DNA from: Microbacterium maritypicum MF109
GTDB taxonomy: Bacteria; Actinomycetota; Actinomycetes; Actinomycetales; Microbacteriaceae
Direction: 5' to 3'
Assembly: GCF_000455825.1 (NCBI RefSeq)
Contig: NZ_ATAO01000188.1
Span: 1 to 64,000 of the forward strand
Length of the DNA stretch: 64,000 nucleotides
The notes under the pieces are model-generated. The model was not told the DNA's origin. It saw nothing but the letters and a program-made list of their open reading frames with translations, and did not search any database. Below, piece after piece: positions 26,281 through 34,013 of the stretch; the first letter of the stretch is position 1; every line of letters starts with the position of its first letter. Both the position numbers and the translations under genes were made by a program.

Positions 26281-27431
26281 TGAGCGTGCAGGCGGACGTG
26301 GACCTCGACCAGGTCCTGGCCGACATCGAGACCCTCGTCTCCTGCGAGTCCCCCTCCGACGACCTCGACGCCGTCTCCCGCAGCGCCGATGTCGTCGCAT
26401 CCCTCGGCGAGCGGCTGCTGGGCGTGGCCCCCGAGCGCATCGTGATCGAAGGGCGCACACATCTGCGATGGCGGTTCGGCGAACCGGTGGTGCTGGTCCT
26501 CGGTCATCACGACACGGTCTGGCCGCTCGGCTCGCTGCGGAGACTTCCGTTCCGCCTCCACGACGGCGTGCTGCGGGGGCCGGGATGCTTCGACATGAAG
26601 ACCGGCGTGGCGATGGCATTGCATGCCGTGGCGGCGCTGCCCGACCGCACCGGCGTCAGCATCCTGATCACGGGTGACGAGGAACTCGGTTCGCCGAGCT
26701 CACGCGCACTGATCGAGCAGGAGGCGCTCGGCTGTGCCGCGGCCCTCGTGCTGGAGGCCGCGGCCGAGGGCGGCGCCGTGAAGATCGCGCGCAAGGGCGT
26801 CTCGCTCTACCGGGTGCACGTCACCGGCCGGGCGGTTCACGCCGGGCTGGAACCGGAGCGCGGGGTGAACGCCGCCGTCGAGGCCGCGCATCTGCTGCTC
26901 GCGATCGCCGACCTGGGCGACCGCGCGGCGGGGACCAGTGTGACCCCTACGCTCGTGCGCGCCGGCAGCACCACGAACACGGTGCCGGCTGCGGCGGAGT
27001 TCGCGGTCGACGTACGGGTGCGCACGGTGGCGGAGCAGGACAGGGTGGATGCGGCGCTCCGCGACCTCCCTCCGACGATTCCGGGTGCATCCGTCCGTAT
27101 CGAGGGCGGTGCGAACCGACGTCCGTTGGAGCCGGAGTCGTCGGCGCACCTGTTCGCGCAGGCGGTCGCGATCGCCGCGCGCACCGGACTCACTCCGTTC
27201 CAGGGCATCGCGGTCGGCGGGGCCTCCGACGGCAACTTCACCGCAGCGCTCGGCGTGCCGACGCTCGACGGCCTCGGTGCCGTCGGCGGTGGCGCGCACG
27301 CCGATGACGAGCACGTGGTGATCGCGATGATCCCCGAACGCACCCTGCTGCTGCAGGAGCTGATCGCCACCGTCCTGGCCGAGCGGGAGACACCGCTCGA
27401 TCGGGATGCACGGGCCGGAGGAAGGGCATGA
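26280..27431 (+). CDS. M20-family metallohydrolase (candidate N-succinyl/N-acyl-L-amino-acid hydrolase)
   Basis: This 383-aa zinc peptidase/deacylase has metal-site motifs VLGHHDTVWPLG (His-x-Asp), GPGCFDMKTGVAMAL (bridging Asp) and TGDEELGS (catalytic Glu plus Glu ligand). The dimerisation domain carries GRAVHAGLEPERGVNAAVEA, and the C-terminal GGASDGNF and GGGAHADDEHV provide the last ligand. It resembles the glutamate carboxypeptidase/N-acyl-amino-acid hydrolase branch. ATG 26280 shares a base with the preceding TGA. Followed directly by a GNAT-like gene and an NSAR/OSBS gene, it fits the hydrolase that releases L-amino acids from N-succinyl-L-amino acids. A dipeptidase or aminoacylase is the alternative. 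Confidence 0.85.
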   Translation: MSVQADVDLDQVLADIETLVSCESPSDDLDAVSRSADVVASLGERLLGVAPERIVIEGRTHLRWRFGEPVVLVLGHHDTVWPLGSLRRLPFRLHDGVLRGPGCFDMKTGVAMALHAVAALPDRTGVSILITGDEELGSPSSRALIEQEALGCAAALVLEAAAEGGAVKIARKGVSLYRVHVTGRAVHAGLEPERGVNAAVEAAHLLLAIADLGDRAAGTSVTPTLVRAGSTTNTVPAAAEFAVDVRVRTVAEQDRVDAALRDLPPTIPGASVRIEGGANRRPLEPESSAHLFAQAVAIAARTGLTPFQGIAVGGASDGNFTAALGVPTLDGLGAVGGGAHADDEHVVIAMIPERTLLLQELIATVLAERETPLDRDARAGGRA

Positions 27432-28339
27432 GCATGACGGATGCCGCCGCGTTCCGCGCTTCGCCGGAGGAGGCGGCCGATGCCGCGAGCGCCGCAGCCA
27501 GGAGAGCGGGAGTGGATATCCGCCTGCTTTCGGAGGTGGACGACTTCGCCCGGGTCGCCGAGCTGTTCCAGGGCATCTGGACGAAGCAGGGCGAGGCCTC
27601 TCCCGTCAACGTCGAGACCCTGCGGGCGCTGTCGAAGGCCGGCAGCTACGTGGGCGGCGCCTTCGAGCACGACGAGCTGGTGGGAGCGTGCTTCGGGTTC
27701 TTCGCCGCCCCCGGCCAGCGCGCCCTGCACAGCCACATCGCCGGTGTCTCCTCGCGCATGCGGGGCCGCAGCGTCGGCTTCGCCCTCAAGGTGCATCAGC
27801 GGGCATGGGCGCTCGACGAGGGGCTGGACGAGATCTCCTGGACGTTCGATCCGCTCATCAGCCGGAACGCGCATTTCAACCTCGTGAAGCTCGCGGCGAG
27901 CCCGACGTCGTATCACCGCAACTTCTACGGACACATGGCCGACGCCCTCAACGGCGCGGACGACACCGATCGGATGCTGGTGACCTGGTATGTGCGCGAC
28001 CCCCGGGTCGTGGCCGCCTGCCACGGCGATCCCGCCGTCTCCGCCGACCGACCCGACGAGGAATTGACCGACGGATCCGCCGACGGATTCGCGCGCGTCG
28101 AGCCCCTGCTCAGCGTGGGCGAGGACCTCGGGCCGCTCCGTCATCGCACCGACGCGCGCCTGGTGCGCGTGGCGTTGCCGCGCGACATCGAGACCCTGCG
28201 TCTGACCGAACCCGCCCGCGCGACCGCGTGGCGTCTGGCGCTGCGGGAGACGCTCGGATCATCGCTGGAAGGTGGAGGGCGCGTGCTCGCGTTCGACCGC
28301 TCCGGCGCCTACACCATCGACAGAGGAGAACAGGGATGA
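27428..28339 (+). CDS. GNAT-superfamily acyltransferase (COG3375-like; candidate D-amino-acid N-succinyltransferase)
   Basis: This 303-aa protein resembles predicted GNAT acyltransferases of the COG3375 type. An N-terminal acyl-CoA-binding fold contains DFARVAELFQGIWT, a central strand ELVGACFGFF and an acyl-CoA loop region HIAGVSSRMRGRSVGFALKVHQR. It then shows DEISWTFDPLISRNAHFNLVKLAA, characteristic of this subgroup. Members are often encoded beside OSBS/N-succinylamino-acid racemase genes. In Geobacillus kaustophilus the equivalent enzyme succinylates D-amino acids from succinyl-CoA. Here the gene overlaps the M20 hydrolase and the racemase by 4 bp at each end, matching that gene set. Substrate assignment is by context. 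Confidence 0.75.
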   Translation: MSMTDAAAFRASPEEAADAASAAARRAGVDIRLLSEVDDFARVAELFQGIWTKQGEASPVNVETLRALSKAGSYVGGAFEHDELVGACFGFFAAPGQRALHSHIAGVSSRMRGRSVGFALKVHQRAWALDEGLDEISWTFDPLISRNAHFNLVKLAASPTSYHRNFYGHMADALNGADDTDRMLVTWYVRDPRVVAACHGDPAVSADRPDEELTDGSADGFARVEPLLSVGEDLGPLRHRTDARLVRVALPRDIETLRLTEPARATAWRLALRETLGSSLEGGGRVLAFDRSGAYTIDRGEQG

Positions 28340-29442
28340 AGCTCACCGGATTCGAACTGCGCGTGATCGAGATGCCCCTGGTGTCGCCGTTCCGGACATC
28401 GTTCGGGGTGCAGACCGTGCGCGAGGCGCTGCTGGTCCGCGCGGTCACCGACGAGGCGGAGGGCTGGGGCGAGGGGGTCGCGATGAACGACCCGTTGTAC
28501 TCCTCCGAGTACGTGGAGGCGAGCGTGGATGTGATCACGCGATTCCTGCTTCCGGCGCTCGCGCAGGTGAAGGATCTGGACGCGGGTGGCGTCGCGCCAG
28601 CGCTGGCGAAGTTCAAGGGGCACCGCATGTCGAAGGCCGCGGTCGAGCTGGCGATCCTCGATGCGCAGCTGCGCGCGGCCGGAGTGCCGCTCTCCCGCGA
28701 GCTCGGTGCCGTGCGCGACCGGGTCGACTGCGGTGTCTCGGTCGGCATCATGGACTCCATTCCCGAGTTGCTCGACGCCGTCGGCGGATACCTCGACGAG
28801 GGGTACGTGCGCATCAAGCTGAAGATCGAACCGGGATGGGACATCGACCCCGTGCGCGCGGTGCGGGAGCGCTTCGGCGACGACGTGCTGCTGCAGGTCG
28901 ACGCGAACACCGCGTACCACCGCGGCGACGCCCGGCATCTTGCCAAGCTCGACCCGTTCGACCTGCTCCTGATCGAACAGCCCCTCGACGAGGAGGATCT
29001 GCTCGGCCACGCGCAGCTCGCCCGGGCCATCACGACTCCGGTGTGCCTCGACGAGTCGATCGTGTCGGCCCGCGCGGCGGCGGATGCGATCGCCCTCGGC
29101 GCGTGCTCGATCGTGAACATCAAGCCCGGCCGCGTCGGCGGATACCTCGAAGCGCGTCGCATCCACGACGTGTGCGTGGCCAACGACATCCCGGTGTGGT
29201 GCGGCGGGATGCTCGAGACCGGGATCGGCCGTGCGGCGAACGTCGCTCTCGCGGCGCTGCCGGGCTTCACGCTCCCCGGCGACACCTCGGGTTCGGGCCG
29301 CTACTACTCCCGCGACATCACCGAGCCGTTCGTCGTCGAAGACGGCACGCTCACGGTTCCGACGGGCCCGGGGATCGGTGTCACCCCGGACCAGGCTGCG
29401 CTGGACGCCGTGACGGTCCGCACCGAGTGGATCGCCGTCTGA
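28336..29442 (+). CDS. N-acyl(succinyl)amino acid racemase / o-succinylbenzoate synthase, enolase superfamily
   Basis: This 368-aa enolase-superfamily protein of the MenC2/NSAR group has the KxK catalytic pair in RIKLKIEPGWD and metal ligands in LQVDANTAY (Asp), LLIEQPL (Glu) and VCLDESI (Asp). The opposite-face Lys is in IVNIKPGRVGG. The capping domain is N-terminal (ELRVIEMPLVSPFRTSFG). Members catalyse o-succinylbenzoate synthesis for menaquinone, racemisation of N-succinylamino acids, or both. No other men genes are near, while an M20 hydrolase and a GNAT gene overlap upstream, so the racemase role is favoured. It could still be the genome's only MenC. GAGGAG precedes the ATG. Confidence 0.83.
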   Translation: MKLTGFELRVIEMPLVSPFRTSFGVQTVREALLVRAVTDEAEGWGEGVAMNDPLYSSEYVEASVDVITRFLLPALAQVKDLDAGGVAPALAKFKGHRMSKAAVELAILDAQLRAAGVPLSRELGAVRDRVDCGVSVGIMDSIPELLDAVGGYLDEGYVRIKLKIEPGWDIDPVRAVRERFGDDVLLQVDANTAYHRGDARHLAKLDPFDLLLIEQPLDEEDLLGHAQLARAITTPVCLDESIVSARAAADAIALGACSIVNIKPGRVGGYLEARRIHDVCVANDIPVWCGGMLETGIGRAANVALAALPGFTLPGDTSGSGRYYSRDITEPFVVEDGTLTVPTGPGIGVTPDQAALDAVTVRTEWIAV

Positions 29443-29547
29443 GCACAGGATGACCGCCCGAGCGGGGCACGACGATCCTGTCGAGATCGACCAAGAGTCG
29501 ATACGATTTCGTCGTGCCCCACAGCTCCGCGACCGGCGGTCTCCCCC

Positions 29548-29553
29548 TACCCT
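29548..29553 (+). promoter_or_regulatory. -10 box TACCCT, leaderless start of pucR-type gene
   Basis: TACCCT lies 7 nt before GTG 29561, and no SD is present. This favours the GTG at 29561 over earlier in-frame codons (29450). A further -10-like TACGAT occurs at 29502-29507. Confidence 0.4.
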
Positions 29554-29560
29554 GGGCCCT

Positions 29561-31237
29561 GTGCTCATGTCCGTGACGACCAGGCCCCGCGCCAGCCTCG
29601 GCCGGGTCATCGAAGACCTCGGCAACACCCTGCTCGAGGTCGTGAGCGGTGCGGCCGACGACGACGCCGAGATCGAGACGGTCGTCATCCACGACGTCCT
29701 CGACGATGCCATGCCGATGCGCGGTGCCCTCGTCCTCGGCGTCGGGCTGAGCGACCCCGAGGAGATCGCCGCACTGCTGCAGACCCTCGCCGCCCAGCAC
29801 GCCTCCGCCCTCGTGCTACGCGCCCCGGTGCGCGCCGAGCAGCCGGTGCGCGATGCGTCCGAGGCCACCGGCATCCCTGTCCTCGCCCTCACCCGCGGGG
29901 CGTCGTGGGCACAGTTGGCCGCGATGCTGCGCTCGCTCATCGCCGAGGGCGACGTCGGCGATCAGGGAGCCACCACGCTCGGCGGGATGCCTTCCGGCGA
30001 TCTCTTCGCCCTCGCCAACGCGATCGCCACCCTGTTGAACGCCCCGGTCACGATCGAGGACCGCAACTCCCGGGTCGTCGCGTTCTCGGGGCGCCAGCAC
30101 GAAGCCGATCCGGCACGCATCGAGACGGTTCTCGGACGACAGGTCCCCGAGCGGTTCGCACGCCAGCTCGAAGAGCGCGGGGTCTTCCAGGAGCTGTATC
30201 GCAGCGAGGATCCGATCGACGTCGGTCCGGTGCTCAACACCGAGGGCCTTCCGTCCTTCCCCCGCGTGGCCCTGGCCGTGCGCGCGGGCGACGAGATCCT
30301 CGGATCGATCTGGGCCGCGGTGCAGGAGCCGCTCTCCCCCGACCGTGTGCGTGCGCTGAAGGACTCCGCCGGCTTGGTGGCCCTGCATATGCTGCGCCTG
30401 CGGGCCGGTGCCGATGTCGAGCGCCGGCTGCGCGCCGACCTGCTCGCCACCATCCTCGAAGGGGGTCCGGGTGCGGCGGATGCCACGGCGCGGCTGCGGC
30501 TGAACGACCACCGATGCGTGGTCCTCGCGCTGTCCGCGGCGGAAGAGGCCGACGACGAACCATCGGCCGGCGCCCGGGGTGTCGCGGAGAGACAGCACAT
30601 CGCCGACGCCTTCGCCGTGCACCTGGGCGCGGTCTACCTCCGTTCCGCCGTCGCCGTGATCGGCGATGTCGTGTACGCCGTGGTCGGCACCCGCCCGGAG
30701 CAGGGCGATGCCGAATCCGGAGCCGAGCGCAGCGACGCGGACAACCGCGCTGCGCGTGTGGCCACCGACTTCCTCGGTCGGCTCGGAGCGACCAGCGAGA
30801 TCCGCATCGGCGTCGGTACGGTGGCGGACGAGACCGCCGGCATCCCCTCATCCCGCGCGAACGCCGACCGCGCCCTCCGCGTGGTCCGACAGGCCCCGTC
30901 GCATGAACCGGTGGCACGCTTCACCGCTGTGCAGATGGAGGCACTGCTGGTCGAGCTCGGCGACCTCGTGCGTGCACGGGGTGACCAGCCCACCGGCCCC
31001 GTCGCCCAGCTCCTCGCCCAGGATCGGGAGAAGGGCACGCACCTGGTCGAGACGCTGCGGGCCTGGCTCGATGCCTTCGGCGATGTCGCGGTGGCCGCGG
31101 CACGGGTCTACACGCACCCGAACACGTTCCGGTATCGGCTGCGCCGACTGTCGGAGATCAGCGGACTCGATCTGACCGATCCGGAAGCCCGGTTCTCGGC
31201 CATGGTGCAGCTGCGTCTGCTCGTTCCCCGCGACTGA
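29561..31237 (+). CDS. PucR-family transcriptional regulator
   Basis: This 558-aa regulator has an N-terminal sensory part (PucR-like; LGVGLSDPEEIAALLQTLAAQHASALVLR), a GAF-like middle (LNAPVTIEDRNSRVVAFSG), a GGDEF-related CdaR domain and a C-terminal HTH_30 (VYTHPNTFRYRLRRLSEISGLDLTDPEARF). Proteins of this type control catabolic genes for purines, sugar acids or amino acids. It is encoded 118 bp downstream of the racemase gene on the same strand with its own promoter box. That makes it the best local candidate for control of the peptide/D-amino-acid cluster. No effector can be predicted. An ATG two codons inside (29567) is an alternative start. Confidence 0.85.
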   Translation: MLMSVTTRPRASLGRVIEDLGNTLLEVVSGAADDDAEIETVVIHDVLDDAMPMRGALVLGVGLSDPEEIAALLQTLAAQHASALVLRAPVRAEQPVRDASEATGIPVLALTRGASWAQLAAMLRSLIAEGDVGDQGATTLGGMPSGDLFALANAIATLLNAPVTIEDRNSRVVAFSGRQHEADPARIETVLGRQVPERFARQLEERGVFQELYRSEDPIDVGPVLNTEGLPSFPRVALAVRAGDEILGSIWAAVQEPLSPDRVRALKDSAGLVALHMLRLRAGADVERRLRADLLATILEGGPGAADATARLRLNDHRCVVLALSAAEEADDEPSAGARGVAERQHIADAFAVHLGAVYLRSAVAVIGDVVYAVVGTRPEQGDAESGAERSDADNRAARVATDFLGRLGATSEIRIGVGTVADETAGIPSSRANADRALRVVRQAPSHEPVARFTAVQMEALLVELGDLVRARGDQPTGPVAQLLAQDREKGTHLVETLRAWLDAFGDVAVAAARVYTHPNTFRYRLRRLSEISGLDLTDPEARFSAMVQLRLLVPRD

Positions 31238-31287
31238 CGCACCCCTCGCACCATCAGCGGACAGCGCCACCTCAGGGACAGCGCCTG

Positions 31288-31310
31288 CCCCGCCCCTCCC
31301 GGGGACGGGG
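31288..31310. terminator. GC hairpin after the pucR-type gene
   Basis: The arms CCCCGCCCC and GGGGACGGGG pair with one bulged base around a TCCC loop, 50 nt after the regulator's stop. There is no U-tract. It is a plausible intrinsic terminator before the lrp gene. Confidence 0.35.
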
Positions 31311-31319
31311 CCGGCCGAG

Positions 31320-31401
31320 GCTCGTGGCCCGTCGCCGTCGACACCCGGCAGGGGCGGCTCGTGGCCTCTCCGTCGAGTGCGCGTGATGCCCGCTCGTGGC
31401 C
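31320..31401 (+). repeat. Three spaced copies of GCTCGTGGCC
   Basis: GCTCGTGGCC occurs at 31320-31329, 31357-31366 and 31392-31401, with start-to-start distances of 37 and 35 bp. All are in the same orientation within the 272-bp region between the pucR-type and lrp-type genes. The spacing is near 3.5 helical turns. It may be a regulator array or degenerate sequence left over from a lost gene. Confidence 0.45.
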
Positions 31402-31466
31402 GACATCCTGCGTATCTGACACTCATCTCAACACGTATAGGGCATTCAGACCATAGAGTGAGTTTC

Positions 31467-31487
31467 GATTGATCGATCCGATCAATC
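31467..31487. promoter_or_regulatory. Perfect inverted repeat before the Lrp/AsnC gene
   Basis: Arms GATTGATCG and CGATCAATC (9/9 complementary) flank a 3-nt centre, ending 23 nt before the GTG start at 31511. It is AT-richer than its surroundings. Symmetry and position suggest an Lrp/AsnC autoregulatory site overlapping the transcription start region. Confidence 0.5.
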
Positions 31488-31510
31488 CACGCGACCCGAA
31501 GAAGGCGACG

Positions 31511-31981
31511 GTGATCGAAATGGCCAACCTCGACGAGACCGACCGACGGATCCTCACGGTGCTCGACACCGACCCACGGCGCCCGGTGGCCCTGATCGCC
31601 CAGGACCTCGGCCTCGCACGCGGCACCGTGCACGCACGTCTCGACCGTCTCGAGTCGGGTGGCTATCTGCGTGCGCACAGCTCGCGCATCCTCCCGCAGG
31701 CACTGGGCCGCGGCGTCGCCGCCTCGATCCTCGTCGAGCTCGACCAGCACAAGATCACCGCCGCGATCGAGGCGCTCAGCCGTGTTCCCGAGGTGCTGGA
31801 GTGCTTCGCGCCGGCCGGTGACACCGACCTGCTGCTGCGCGTCGTCGCCAAGGACCCGGACGACCTCTACCGCGTCGCCGAGGTGGTGCGGCTGTGCCCC
31901 GGCATCCTCCGCACCTCGACGAGCCTGTTCCTGCGCGAGGTCATCCCCTACCGGGTGAGCGCACTGCTGCAGGCGGAGTGA
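31511..31981 (+). CDS. Lrp/AsnC-family transcriptional regulator
   Basis: This 156-aa protein has an N-terminal winged HTH (LDETDRRILTVLDTDPRRPVALIAQDLGLARGTVHARLDRLESGGYL) and a C-terminal RAM ligand domain (AGDTDLLLRVVAKDPDDLYRVAEVV). GTG 31511 is preceded by GAAGG at 5-nt spacing. ATG 31520 is a possible alternative without an SD. A long perfect inverted repeat lies just upstream. The gene converges on ispE with only 12 bp between stops. Its targets are not evident from neighbours. Amino-acid-responsive control of the upstream peptide cluster is possible but unsupported. Confidence 0.87.
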   Translation: MIEMANLDETDRRILTVLDTDPRRPVALIAQDLGLARGTVHARLDRLESGGYLRAHSSRILPQALGRGVAASILVELDQHKITAAIEALSRVPEVLECFAPAGDTDLLLRVVAKDPDDLYRVAEVVRLCPGILRTSTSLFLREVIPYRVSALLQAE

Positions 31982-31993
31982 GCGTCTCGCCCG

Positions 31994-32926
31994 TCAGCCG
32001 ATGATGCGCGCGCCCGGAACGGGACCGTGCACATGCAGGGGGTCGAGCCCTCCCTCCCGCAGCGAGGACTGCACGTCCTGTGCGGTCTCGGGATCGGGGC
32101 ACAGCAGGGCCACGGTGGGTCCGGAACCGGAGACGATGCCCTGCAACGCGCCGGCAGCGACCCCCTGACGGATCGTGTCAGCGAGGTCGGGTCGCTCGTA
32201 GAGGGCCGCAGCCTGCAGATCGTTGAACAGCGTCTCGGCGAGCCTCACCGGGTCGCCCGACCGAAGCGCCTGCAGCACCGGGATCGGCACGTCGAGCGAC
32301 AGCGGCGGATCGTCGGCGAGAGCCCCCTCCTCCTCGCGCAGCAGGTCGAGGCGCTCGTAGACCACGGGCGTCGAGAGCCCTTGCTCGCTGGGCACCAGGA
32401 TCCAGTCGAAGCGTCCGCGCGCGAGTGCCGGGTTGAGCTGATCGCCGCGACCGGTGCCGACCGCCGTGCCGCCGTGCAGCGCGAAGGGCACATCCGCGCC
32501 GAGACGCGCGGCGAGGTCGTGCAGGCGCGTCTGCGACAGCCCGGTGCCCCACAGCGCATCGCAGGCGACCAGGGCGGCCGCAGCATCCGCAGATCCTCCC
32601 CCCATGCCCCCCGCGACGGGCACACTCTTGCGGATCTCCAGGGCGACTCCGCCGCGATGATCCACGGCCGCGGCGAGCAGCTTGGCCGCACGCATCGCGA
32701 GGTTGCGGTCGTCGAGAGGAACCGAGCCGATGTCTTCCACACCCGAGACCGTGACCGAGAAGTCGTCGGCCGGGCGCGCGATCACGTCTTCGTAGAGGGA
32801 GACCGCCTGGAACACCGTCGCCAGCGCGTGGTAGCCGTCGTCATGCCGCCCGCCGACCCCGAGGAAGACGTTGATCTTCCCCGGGGCGCGCACGTGCACG
32901 GAATCGGTGAACGCGGCATGGCTCAT
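31994..32926 (-). CDS. ispE: 4-diphosphocytidyl-2-C-methyl-D-erythritol kinase IspE
   Basis: This 310-aa GHMP kinase of the MEP isoprenoid pathway has an N-terminal VRAPGKINVFLGVGGRHDDGYH substrate/fold segment, the ATP-binding glycine loop PVAGGMGGGSADAAAAL and the C-terminal GIVSGSGPTVALL motif. The length is normal. It closes a minus-strand group with rsmA and an aldo/keto reductase, a variant of the common actinobacterial metG-tatD-rsmA-ispE order. It begins 7 nt after the reductase stop, without a strong SD, so it is probably translated from the same transcript. Confidence 0.95.
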   Translation of the reverse strand: MSHAAFTDSVHVRAPGKINVFLGVGGRHDDGYHALATVFQAVSLYEDVIARPADDFSVTVSGVEDIGSVPLDDRNLAMRAAKLLAAAVDHRGGVALEIRKSVPVAGGMGGGSADAAAALVACDALWGTGLSQTRLHDLAARLGADVPFALHGGTAVGTGRGDQLNPALARGRFDWILVPSEQGLSTPVVYERLDLLREEEGALADDPPLSLDVPIPVLQALRSGDPVRLAETLFNDLQAAALYERPDLADTIRQGVAAGALQGIVSGSGPTVALLCPDPETAQDVQSSLREGGLDPLHVHGPVPGARIIG

Positions 32927-32933
32927 GATCGGG

Positions 32934-34001
32934 TCACAGCTCCGAGGACTTCGCCCACAGGTTGACGTCGATGGCGCCGGCGAGCTCGTCGATGCGGGCG
33001 AGCTCCTCCGTCGTGAAGGCGGGTCCGTTCACCGCCGCGATGTTCTCGTCCAGCTGTTCGGGACGGGAAGCGCCGATCAGTGCGGAGGCCACGACGGGGG
33101 TGCGCAGCGTCCACTGCAGGGCGAGCTGCGCGAGCGACTGGCCGCGTCCCTGCGCGACCTCGTTGAGTGAACGCAGCGTCTGCACCGCGTCGTCGGTGAG
33201 CCGCCCCTCCGGCAGCGAGCCGCGCTTCTGCGCGCGCTCGGCCGTACCGTCACCGAGGTACTTGTCGGTGAGCAGCCCCTGCGCCAGCGGCGTGAAGGCG
33301 ATCGCCCCCAGGCCCGACTGCTCGAGGGTGTCGGTCAGGCCGTCCTCGACCCAGCGGTTGAGGATCGAATATGCGGGCTGATGGATGACCAGCGGCGTGC
33401 CGAGGTCCTTCGCGACCGCGACGGCCTCGGCCGTGCGCTCGGCGCTGTAGGACGAGATCCCGACGTACAGGGCCTTGCCCTGCCGCACCAGGGTGTCGAG
33501 CGCGCCGACCGTCTCGGCGATCGGGGTGACCGGGTCGACGCGGTGCGAGTAGAAGATGTCGACGTAGTCGAGACCCATGCGGGTCAAGGACTGCTCTGCA
33601 CTGGCGAGGATGTACTTGCGGCTCGCGAAGTCGCCGTAGGGGCCGGGCCACATGTCCCACCCGGCCTTCGACGAGATGATCAGCTCGTCGCGGTACGGGC
33701 GGAGGTCTTCGGCGAAGATGCGCCCGAAGTTCTTCTCGGCCGAGCCGTAGGGCGGGCCGTAGTTGTTCGCCAGATCGAAGTGCGTGATGCCGCGGTCGAA
33801 CGCGTGGCGCAGCAGTGCGCGCTGGTTGTCGAGCGGGATGTTGTCGCCGAAGTTCCACCACAGCCCGAGCGAGATCGGGGGCAGGTAGAGGCCGGACGTG
33901 CCGACCTGGCGGTAGGCGAACTGCTGGTAGCGGTTCTCGTCCGCCGCATACGGACGGTGCAGCTCGGGGACATCGGGGCGGAAGCGGGGGGAGTCGGTCA
34001 C
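32934..34001 (-). CDS. Aldo/keto reductase, YghZ/L-glyceraldehyde-3-phosphate reductase type
   Basis: This 355-aa NADPH-dependent (beta/alpha)8 reductase has the catalytic set in the DLANNYGPPYGSAEKNFGRI region (Asp, Tyr), the ISSKAGWDMWPGPYGDF segment (Lys) and the YSHRVDP segment (His). The WPGPYG insertion and C-terminal ALIGASRPEQLDENIAAV match the YghZ/Gpr/Kvbeta-like branch, which reduces small aldehydes. The GTG at 34001 has TAATCT 6 nt upstream, within the end of rsmA, so an internal leaderless promoter is possible. Its position between rsmA and ispE is unusual and suggests a lineage insertion. Confidence 0.88.
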   Translation of the reverse strand: MTDSPRFRPDVPELHRPYAADENRYQQFAYRQVGTSGLYLPPISLGLWWNFGDNIPLDNQRALLRHAFDRGITHFDLANNYGPPYGSAEKNFGRIFAEDLRPYRDELIISSKAGWDMWPGPYGDFASRKYILASAEQSLTRMGLDYVDIFYSHRVDPVTPIAETVGALDTLVRQGKALYVGISSYSAERTAEAVAVAKDLGTPLVIHQPAYSILNRWVEDGLTDTLEQSGLGAIAFTPLAQGLLTDKYLGDGTAERAQKRGSLPEGRLTDDAVQTLRSLNEVAQGRGQSLAQLALQWTLRTPVVASALIGASRPEQLDENIAAVNGPAFTTEELARIDELAGAIDVNLWAKSSEL

Positions 34002-34007
34002 GGTGCC

Positions 34008-34013
34008 AGATTA
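34008..34013 (-). promoter_or_regulatory. -10-like TAATCT, possible leaderless start of the aldo/keto reductase
   Basis: TAATCT (overlapping the rsmA stop codon) is 6 nt before GTG 34001. There is no SD in the 9-nt intergenic gap. It may allow expression independent of rsmA. Confidence 0.35.

Noticed and set aside
28336-29442. Assigning the enolase-family gene as menC with certainty
   Set aside because: NSAR and OSBS activities are not separable by motif, and the neighbours favour the racemase role. The symbol was left empty.
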